A stretch of 6,017 nt of DNA, taken from contig DRTT01000124.1 of the NCBI GenBank assembly GCA_011372105.1, positions 1 through 6,017 of the forward strand, read 5' to 3'. The translations under genes and the position numbers were made by a program. This document shows, piece by piece, positions 1 through 4,690 of this stretch; within the stretch, counting starts at the first letter, position 1; every line of letters starts with the position of its first letter. Below the pieces are notes generated by a model, which was not told the origin of the DNA, ran no database searches, and worked only from the letters and a program-made list of their open reading frames with translations. The stretch comes from Candidatus Aerophobota bacterium. Lineage in GTDB: Bacteria; Aerophobota; Aerophobia; Aerophobales; B3-G15.

Positions 1-150
1 AACTCCATATCGGGTAACATCAGGAGAAGGACATACAACAGAAAAACCCTCCTCTTGAATAGCTTTTATCACCTCTTCTCTACCTGATATTGCAAGTTTA
101 TCCGGAAAAAAACCTCTGTTGCCTACAATCAAGCCAAAAGTAAGGCTCAT
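1..150 (-). CDS. L-fucose/L-arabinose isomerase-family protein, N-terminal fragment (cut by window edge)
   Basis: Only the first 50 codons are visible; the frame is open to the left edge. The ATG at 148-150 is preceded by AAGGAG (157-162 on this strand) at a 6-nt spacing, so the start is well supported. The peptide begins MSLTFGLIVGNRGFFPD, followed by a GREE segment and SPDVTRYG. I recognise this as the opening beta-alpha unit of the L-fucose/L-arabinose isomerase-like family (COG2407 type), where GNRGFFP is a typical start. Family members interconvert aldoses and ketoses with a divalent metal, but many relatives are uncharacterised, and the metal ligands lie in the unseen part. It starts 19 nt after the stop of the preceding gene, so it is probably the sixth gene of the transketolase/dhaKL operon. 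A role in making the ketose used by the neighbouring kinase and transketolase is inference. Confidence 0.72.
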   Translation of the reverse strand, partial: MSLTFGLIVGNRGFFPDKLAISGREEVIKAIQEEGFSVVCPSPDVTRYGV

Positions 151-169
151 TTTATGCTCCTTAATATTT

Positions 170-772
170 TTATAGCAGGTTTTTTATTCTATCTATCAAT
201 TGGGCAAATTGAGAGCTGCAAGCTTCCTCATGCTGGGAAACAAACTCTCTCCACTCAGGTAAAGTTAAAACAGCCTCATCAACCGAAAGCTGAACTAAAA
301 TCTCCTCTCCTCCCTCTGTTTTAGCTTTTCTCATCCTCAACTCAGGATTCTCCTCAACCTGTTGTTTCAGCTGACTGTATACCCTCTCCTTCTCTTCCTT
401 ACACCTTTTGATAAGTTCGCCCAGAAGGTTTATCTCTGCTTTAATAAGGGATGGCTTTGCCTCTTTTTTTAATCTTTCAAGAACAAGAAGAGCTTTACCC
501 CTTTTTTTAAAATCCTCCGGTAAGATCTGCAGACCAATTGAATCCACAATTCTTGTTTGAGCCTCTTTAATTAAAAATTCTCTGTTTTCTATCTCAAGCT
601 TTTTAAATTCCTCTCCAAGCTGCTCCGGGGTTAACTTGTCCTGATAAAATGCAGAAAGTATTGACTTTACTTTCTCCTGTGCTTTTATTCTTGCTCTATC
701 CTCAGGAGTTATTTTAATTGAGGTAAGCCTCTCTCTTACCCGAGGTGGAAGTTTTTCTTCCCATTTCTCCAT
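170..772 (-). CDS. Conserved-looking hypothetical protein, 200 aa, charged and mostly helical
   Basis: I do not recognise this family. The protein is rich in Lys, Glu, Arg and Gln, has no signal peptide or membrane segment, and looks largely alpha-helical, with a long amphipathic stretch at about residues 95-140 and a Leu-rich end (IDRIKNLL). A short non-helical segment near 150-175 (KTEGGEEILVQL, then a Thr-Leu-Pro turn) could be a beta hairpin. The frame is open up to an ATG at 805 that overlaps the dhaL stop as ATGA, but that start has a poor, too-close ribosome site. The ATG at 772 has GGAGG at 780-784 with a 7-nt spacer, so I chose it; the longer form would add 11 residues. Its place between dhaL and the isomerase-like gene, with short gaps, marks it as part of the operon. 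A scaffold, regulator or accessory subunit is possible, but nothing in the sequence decides this. Confidence 0.8.
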   Translation of the reverse strand: MEKWEEKLPPRVRERLTSIKITPEDRARIKAQEKVKSILSAFYQDKLTPEQLGEEFKKLEIENREFLIKEAQTRIVDSIGLQILPEDFKKRGKALLVLERLKKEAKPSLIKAEINLLGELIKRCKEEKERVYSQLKQQVEENPELRMRKAKTEGGEEILVQLSVDEAVLTLPEWREFVSQHEEACSSQFAQLIDRIKNLL

Positions 773-779
773 CTTCCAC

Positions 780-784
780 CCTCC
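780..784 (-). promoter_or_regulatory. Ribosome binding site that decides the start of the 200-aa protein
   Basis: GGAGG lies 7 nt upstream of the ATG at 770-772. The competing ATG at 803-805 has only AAGGTG ending 2 nt before it, so the internal start is favoured. Confidence 0.65.
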
Positions 785-801
785 AGGTGATTTTTTAAAA
801 A

Positions 802-1434
802 TCATTCACCTTTTAAACAACTTTTTATAATTGTTTCAATCACATAATAGCTTGATGCAGCTCCAGGGTCAATATGTCCCTTTGTTCTCTCTCCGAGTCT
901 GCTTGAGCGACCTCTTTTTGAAACAAGCTCCTTTGTTGATTCCATCCCCCTTTTTGCAGCATCTTTTGCTTTTAAAAGAGCCTCCTTCAAGGACTCCCCT
1001 TTTTCAATTGAATCCTCAAGTGACTTTGCTATTGGGTAAAGTGTATCAAGCATTGTTTTATCACCAACTTCTGCCTTCCCTCTTCTTTTAACCCCTTCCA
1101 CCGCTCCAGAAAGAGCCTCCTTCCAGTCCTCAAGAGAAAGCTTTTCTTTCCCCTTTAACTTTTTGCCTGCCTCTATAAAAGCAGAGCCATATAGAGGACC
1201 TGTTGCAGCTCCTGTTGAAAAAGCAAGTGTTCTTCCTATAATTTGAAGAGCCTCACCAATATCCTTTCCTTCAAGCTCCTTTTCCTGTTTAAGAACATTT
1301 TTGAAGGCACCTGCCACCGTCCTTCCATGATCACCATCTCCAATGTTTGCATCAAGACGGTTCAACTCCTCCTGTTTTCCTTCAAGAACCTTTACAATCT
1401 CCTGTAAAATGGAAACTATTTTGGAAGATGCCAT
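802..1434 (-). CDS. dhaL: Dihydroxyacetone kinase-type subunit L (nucleotide-binding DhaL/DAK2 domain)
   Basis: This is a 210-residue single-domain DAK2/DhaL protein, about the same length as E. coli DhaL. DhaL holds ADP/ATP through Mg ions and passes phosphate to the substrate bound on DhaK. The Mg-binding signature LDANIGDGDHG is intact, with Asp28, Asp33, Asp35 and His36. STGAATGPLYG (73-83), GDKTMLDTL (124-132) and the C-terminal GERTKGHIDPGAAS (181-194) also match family positions around the nucleotide. The ATG at 1432-1434 has GGGAGG with a 6-nt spacer and sits 21 nt after the dhaK stop, as expected for a translated pair. No DhaM is visible, so whether bound ADP is rephosphorylated by a phosphotransferase partner or exchanged with ATP cannot be told here. 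The family call is firm; the ketose substrate is not. Confidence 0.92.
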   Translation of the reverse strand: MASSKIVSILQEIVKVLEGKQEELNRLDANIGDGDHGRTVAGAFKNVLKQEKELEGKDIGEALQIIGRTLAFSTGAATGPLYGSAFIEAGKKLKGKEKLSLEDWKEALSGAVEGVKRRGKAEVGDKTMLDTLYPIAKSLEDSIEKGESLKEALLKAKDAAKRGMESTKELVSKRGRSSRLGERTKGHIDPGAASSYYVIETIIKSCLKGE

Positions 1435-1455
1435 CCTTATCCTCCCTATTCTGTC

Positions 1456-2469
1456 TTAAGGGTAACGGAAAAGAGGAGCTCTGGCCGGCATTTTAAGAAG
1501 TTCTTCAAGTTCGTCGTCAAGCCGTGTTAAAGTAATTGAAAATCCTCCCATCTCAAGAGAAGTGAAAAATTCCCCAATCCAGGAAATAGCTATACTTATA
1601 CCTTTATCCTTTAAAATTTGAGTCAATTTTCTGTAAATAATGTACATTTCAAGAAGTGAAGTTGAACCAAGGCCATTAATAAGCACACTCACTCTATCGC
1701 CTTTTTCAAAGGGAAGGTCTTTTAAAACAGGCTCTGTCAGCATTTCAGTAATCTCATCTGCTGTTTTCATCTGCATCCTTTTAACTCCTGGCTCTCCGTG
1801 ATGACCCACACCAATTTCCATTTCCATCTCCCCCAGGGTGAAGGTAGGCTCTCCTCCATACATCTTGGAAGGAACAGCACAGGGTGAATGAGCAACTCCC
1901 ATGCTTCTTGTGTTATTATTCACTCTCTCTGCAATCTCCTTTACCTCCTCAAGACTTGCACCTTTTGCAGCCTTTGCGCCAATTGCCTTCCAGACAACCA
2001 CCTCCCCTGCTACTCCTCTTCTATTTTCTTTCTTCTCTTTGGGAGCAGAGCCAACATCATCATTTATAATCACCTGCTCAACTTTTATACCCTCATCCCT
2101 TGCCATCTCCACTGCCATATCAAAGTTCATAACATCACCTGAATAATTACCAAGAACACATAAAACTCCCTTTCCGCTATCACAGGCTTTAATAGCATCG
2201 TATATCTGTTTTGCCGAAGGAGAGGCAAAAATATCTCCAACTGCCACAGCATCTAAAAGATTTTCCCCGATGTATCCAATAAAAGCAGGCTTGTGACCTG
2301 AGCCTCCTCCTGTCACAAGACCAACTTTTCCCTCAATTGGAGCCTCTTTTCTAACAAGGACCCTTGATGTCTCAAGCTTTCTTACTACATCAGAGTGGGC
2401 GGCAAGAAAACCTTCCACCATTTCATCCACAACATTTTCTGGTTTGTTGATGAATTTTTTCAAAAACAT
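1456..2469 (-). CDS. dhaK: Dihydroxyacetone kinase-type subunit K (ketose-binding DhaK domain), possibly divergent in substrate
   Basis: This is a 337-residue DhaK-family subunit, close to the 356 residues of E. coli DhaK. DhaK binds a short ketose covalently as a hemiaminal on a His and receives phosphate from DhaL. GVGHHGEPG (221-228 region) places that His at 224. GGGSGHKP (54-61) gives the acid/base His59, and GNYSGDVMNF gives Asp112, the equivalent of E. coli Asp109. Also present are FASPSAKQ (81-88), NDDVGSAP and RRGVAGEV. Two changes are notable against E. coli as I recall it: Lys60 replaces the Glu after the His, and Gly107 replaces Lys104, a dihydroxyacetone contact. This suggests a different or larger ketose, for example a tetrulose, but does not prove it. 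The ATG at 2467-2469 has GAGG 7 nt upstream, 28 nt after the transketolase stop. dhaL follows directly. The gene symbol is given for the family only. Confidence 0.9.
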   Translation of the reverse strand: MFLKKFINKPENVVDEMVEGFLAAHSDVVRKLETSRVLVRKEAPIEGKVGLVTGGGSGHKPAFIGYIGENLLDAVAVGDIFASPSAKQIYDAIKACDSGKGVLCVLGNYSGDVMNFDMAVEMARDEGIKVEQVIINDDVGSAPKEKKENRRGVAGEVVVWKAIGAKAAKGASLEEVKEIAERVNNNTRSMGVAHSPCAVPSKMYGGEPTFTLGEMEMEIGVGHHGEPGVKRMQMKTADEITEMLTEPVLKDLPFEKGDRVSVLINGLGSTSLLEMYIIYRKLTQILKDKGISIAISWIGEFFTSLEMGGFSITLTRLDDELEELLKMPARAPLFRYP

Positions 2470-2497
2470 AGGGGCACCTCTTCAAAGCAAAGTATAC

Positions 2498-3448
2498 TTA
2501 AAGATTTTTAATACTTTCTGCAAATTCTTTTACAGCCTCAAATATTCCTCGAGGTGAAAGTTTATATTCATCCATAATTTCCTCGTAAGGACCGGCACAG
2601 GCAAAAACATCAGGAACGCCGAGAATTTTTACCGGCACAGGATTTTCCCGGGACAAAAATTCGCTCACTGCTCCTCCCAGTCCTCCTATGGCGCTGTGTT
2701 CCTCAACTACAATTATACCTTTTGCATTCCTGGAAACCTCAAAAACAAGCTCCTCATCAAGAGGCTTAACACAGGGCATATCAACAAGTCCCACTTTGAG
2801 AGAAGTCTGCTCCTTCAACATCTTCAAAGCCTCAAGAGCATACCACAGGGTTATACCATTTGTTATAATGACCAAATCTTTTCCTTTCTGCAATAGTTTA
2901 CCCTTCCCGATTTCAAATTTTTCCTGATCTTTGTAAAGGTAGGGGATTTTTACACTTCCAAGACGAATATAAACAGGACCTTTATGTTTTGCAGCTTCCC
3001 TCACATATTCTCTTATAGCCACAGGACAAGAAGGAACAAGAACCACCATCTGAGGTAAAGTTCTCATCAAAGCAACATCCTCAAGCGAATGATGTGTTGG
3101 CCCAAAACGAGCATTGGTAAGACCTGAATTTCTTCCAGCAAGCTTAACATTGGCAAAGGTATAACAGAGGTCATTTCTTATCTGCTCAAAAGCTCTCATG
3201 GTGATAAAGGGGGTTATGGCACAGAAAAAGGGAATTTTACCGCAAAGAGCAAGTCCGGCGCAAAAGCCTATAACTGTCTGCTCCATAAGTCCAAATTCAA
3301 AGAACCTATCCGGGAAAAGCTCTCTGAACTTATTAAGGCGAGCACTTCCCGCAGAATCTGCTGAAATTGCCAGGATATTTTTATCTCCCTTAGCAAGCTC
3401 TATAACGGTATTCGCAAAAACTTGTCGGGGATCTATCATATCTTGCAT
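2498..3448 (-). CDS. Transketolase-type enzyme, C-terminal subunit (pyrimidine-binding and C-terminal domains)
   Basis: This 316-residue protein is the second half of a split transketolase. The pyrimidine-binding domain covers about residues 5-165 and the transketolase C-terminal domain about 185-310. Glu56 in FEFGLMEQ is the Glu that activates thiamine diphosphate. GPTHHSLEDVALMR (116-129) holds the active-site His119, and EEHSAIGGLGGAVSE (249-263) is typical of the last domain. By alignment from memory with E. coli TktA, Arg8 and Ser35 match phosphate contacts Arg358 and Ser385, but Asp469 is Phe115, Arg520 is Ser165 and His461 is probably Asn107. This argues for an unusual donor or acceptor. 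The ATG at 3446-3448 is preceded by GGAGG with a 7-nt spacer and overlaps the upstream subunit by 13 nt. An ATG at 3439 overlapping the stop as ATGA is possible but has no site at a proper distance. The protein must pair with the adjacent N-terminal subunit to be active. Confidence 0.9.
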   Translation of the reverse strand: MQDMIDPRQVFANTVIELAKGDKNILAISADSAGSARLNKFRELFPDRFFEFGLMEQTVIGFCAGLALCGKIPFFCAITPFITMRAFEQIRNDLCYTFANVKLAGRNSGLTNARFGPTHHSLEDVALMRTLPQMVVLVPSCPVAIREYVREAAKHKGPVYIRLGSVKIPYLYKDQEKFEIGKGKLLQKGKDLVIITNGITLWYALEALKMLKEQTSLKVGLVDMPCVKPLDEELVFEVSRNAKGIIVVEEHSAIGGLGGAVSEFLSRENPVPVKILGVPDVFACAGPYEEIMDEYKLSPRGIFEAVKEFAESIKNL

Positions 3449-4293
3449 GCTTTCTCCTCCAATTTTTTCATTTCTGTCACAGCTTTTTCACATTCCTCTG
3501 GAGTTGGCTGCCACTGGTGGAATTTATAATTATCCTCTGCAAAAGAAAGACCCTTGCCCTTAACCGTATTTGCTATTATAGCCGTGGGGAAATTTTTCTT
3601 AATGGGAATATTTGATAAAGCCTTAAAAATATCATCCAGGTTGTGTCCATCAATTTCAACAACTTCCCAACCAAAAGCTTTCCACTTATCCGCCAGAGGA
3701 TCAGTATTCATAACCTCACGAGTTGGGCCCTGAATCTGAAGCTTGTTTTTATCAACAATGGCAACAAGATTATCAAGTCTGTGGTGACTTGCAGCAGCTG
3801 CAGATTCCCAGCAAGAACCCTCCGCTATCTCCCCATCTCCAAGAAGCACATAAACTTTCCAGTCTTTCCTATCAATCTTTCCCGCAAGTGCCATGCCACC
3901 TCCAATAGCAAGACCATGACCAAGAGATCCTGTGTTTGCCTCAATTCCCGGGAGTTTATGTCTGTCAGGATGTCCTGGGAAAGGACAATCTTTGCTACCA
4001 TAGCTCAAGAGTTTTTCTTCCTCAAAATATCCCCTTAAAGCCATGGTTGCATAAAGTGCAAGACATTTGTGACCTGCACTTAAAATGAACCTGTCTCTTT
4101 CCTCCCATCCCGGATTTTTCGGGTCAACACGCATTATCTTAAAATAAAGAACAACAAGAATATCCACACAAGAAAGAGCTCCACCTAAGTGTCCTCCTTT
4201 TCCTTTGCAAATCATCTCCACCACTTTCCTTCTAACATGGGCTGCTTTTTTTGCAAGATCCACTTTCTCAGAAAAACTAAGCTCTGCTGCCAT
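3436..4293 (-). CDS. Transketolase-type enzyme, N-terminal subunit (thiamine diphosphate/Mg-binding domain)
   Basis: This is the first half of a split transketolase, which moves two-carbon ketol units between sugars. Numbering below is from the GTG at 4305; subtract 4 for the chosen start. The diphosphate/Mg motif begins at GDG (156-158) and ends at Asn187 in VDKNKLQ. Active-site histidines typical of transketolase are seen in GGHLGGALS (His39), LSAGHKC (His79), FPGHPD (His112), GSLGHG (His130) and KFHQWQP (His263). The length fits stand-alone N-terminal subunits. The reading frame is open to a GTG at 4303-4305, but that codon lies within the purine-rich stretch that would serve the ATG at 4293 (GGGGGTG, 3 nt before it), so I prefer the ATG, giving 285 residues. 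The gene is the first after the strong promoter at 4351-4379 and overlaps its partner subunit by 13 nt, which suggests coupled translation. The SAGHKC segment differs from the common SKGHAA form. Confidence 0.9.
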   Translation of the reverse strand: MAAELSFSEKVDLAKKAAHVRRKVVEMICKGKGGHLGGALSCVDILVVLYFKIMRVDPKNPGWEERDRFILSAGHKCLALYATMALRGYFEEEKLLSYGSKDCPFPGHPDRHKLPGIEANTGSLGHGLAIGGGMALAGKIDRKDWKVYVLLGDGEIAEGSCWESAAAASHHRLDNLVAIVDKNKLQIQGPTREVMNTDPLADKWKAFGWEVVEIDGHNLDDIFKALSNIPIKKNFPTAIIANTVKGKGLSFAEDNYKFHQWQPTPEECEKAVTEMKKLEEKACKI

Positions 4294-4296
4294 CTT

Positions 4297-4303
4297 CACC
4301 CCC
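4297..4303 (-). promoter_or_regulatory. Ribosome binding site deciding the start of the transketolase N-terminal subunit
   Basis: GGGGGTG can pair with the anti-Shine-Dalgarno sequence with one G-U wobble and lies just before the ATG at 4291-4293. Upstream of the alternative GTG at 4305 there is only an AT-rich run with weak TTAAG, so the ATG is favoured. Confidence 0.5.
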
Positions 4304-4322
4304 ACTTAAAAATTTTGAAAGT

Positions 4323-4341
4323 ACCCTTTCTTTATAAGGGT
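4323..4341. promoter_or_regulatory. Interrupted inverted repeat near the predicted transcription start (operator or 5' UTR hairpin)
   Basis: Perfect 6-bp arms, ACCCTT and AAGGGT, are separated by 7 nt. The element lies about 10 to 28 nt downstream of the -10 box, so it would be at the very 5' end of the transketolase operon transcript. It could be a repressor site or a short 5' hairpin in the mRNA. Its sequence is unrelated to the palindrome at the -35 box. Six-base arms in AT-rich DNA can occur by chance. Confidence 0.4.
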
Positions 4342-4350
4342 TAAGGTATA

Positions 4351-4379
4351 ATTATATTTCTAATTGAACAACCTGTCAA
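4351..4379 (-). promoter_or_regulatory. Consensus sigma-70 promoter of the transketolase/dhaKL operon
   Basis: On the minus strand TTGACA (4379-4374) is followed by exactly 17 nt and TATAAT (4356-4351), which is a perfect match to the housekeeping consensus in both boxes and spacing. Transcription should start near 4342-4346, leaving a 5' leader of about 50 nt before the ATG at 4293. The promoter lies between the small membrane protein gene and the transketolase gene, and no other gap to its left is large enough for a comparable promoter. Such a strong promoter in front of catabolic genes usually needs repression, which agrees with the palindrome over the -35 box. Confidence 0.85.
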
Positions 4380-4392
4380 AGCTACTTTGACA
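4374..4392. promoter_or_regulatory. 19-bp perfect interrupted palindrome over the -35 box (candidate operator)
   Basis: The half-sites TGTCAAAG and CTTTGACA are perfectly complementary around a 3-bp centre. The left half contains the -35 hexamer of the operon promoter, and the centre is the TAG stop codon of the small membrane protein gene. A dimeric repressor bound here would block RNA polymerase. A terminator is less likely, because no T-run follows the hairpin on the minus strand. The regulator is not encoded in this window. Confidence 0.65.
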
Positions 4393-4666
4393 AAAACTTA
4401 TCAGCAAACCTGTAACCTTCTTCAATATCCTCTGGAGAAAGTTTTCTATTTTCAACAGCGCTTTTGCGATAGGCATAAATAAAAGATATTGCTTCCTTAC
4501 GCATGGTCTTTTCAAGTTCTCTTACTACCTGATTTTTAAGATTTTTGACCCCTTCTTTTGTTGTATTAATAACCTTGACTCCTGTAAAAATCACACTTGC
4601 TGCAAGAACTAAGATAGCAATTGACAAAACAATAATTCCCCAATTTATCTTTTTTTCCTGTACCAT
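4382..4666 (-). CDS. Small single-pass membrane protein of unknown function, 94 aa
   Basis: I do not recognise this protein. A short polar N-terminus (MVQEKKINW) leads into one hydrophobic helix at about residues 9-30, rich in Ile, Val, Leu and Ala, with no clear signal-peptide cleavage site. The remaining 60 or so residues are charged and probably helical (KEGVKNLKNQVVRELEKTM), ending in LSPEDIEEGYRFADKFLSK. This suggests a membrane-anchored helical tail; the side of the membrane is unclear because Lys residues flank both ends of the helix. The ATG at 4664-4666 has AAGGAGGAG 6-7 nt upstream, an excellent site, and lies 24 nt after the argS stop, so it is probably cotranscribed with argS. No terminator separates it from the next operon. 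The good ribosome site and clean topology support a real gene. Confidence 0.8.
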   Translation of the reverse strand: MVQEKKINWGIIVLSIAILVLAASVIFTGVKVINTTKEGVKNLKNQVVRELEKTMRKEAISFIYAYRKSAVENRKLSPEDIEEGYRFADKFLSK

Positions 4667-4690
4667 CTTTCTCCTCCTTGTAAAAAGAGA

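Noticed and set aside
773..805. Upstream ATG overlapping the dhaL stop (ATGA) as start of the 200-aa protein
   Set aside because: The ribosome site there is weak and too close, while the ATG at 772 has GGAGG at an ideal distance. It remains possible through translational coupling.
831..1091. Plus-strand open frame of 86 codons opposite dhaL
   Set aside because: It is the antisense shadow of a well-supported gene. It has low-complexity Leu/Pro/Ser content and no family signature.
1884..2146. Three overlapping plus-strand open frames opposite dhaK
   Set aside because: All lie inside the conserved dhaK coding region and have biased Ser/Leu/Phe or Pro content typical of antisense frames.
3198..4038. 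Plus-strand open frames of 121 and 131 codons opposite the two transketolase genes
   Set aside because: They run antisense to conserved catalytic motifs and show no recognisable domain. The long frames follow from the codon use of the real genes.
4374..4392. Rho-independent terminator after the small membrane protein gene
   Set aside because: The hairpin is AT-rich and no T-run follows on the minus strand. Its overlap with the -35 box fits an operator better.
4387..4415. Divergent plus-strand promoter using TTGACA in the other half of the palindrome
   Set aside because: No acceptable -10 box is found at the right distance (CTGTAA at 17 nt), and no plus-strand gene follows.
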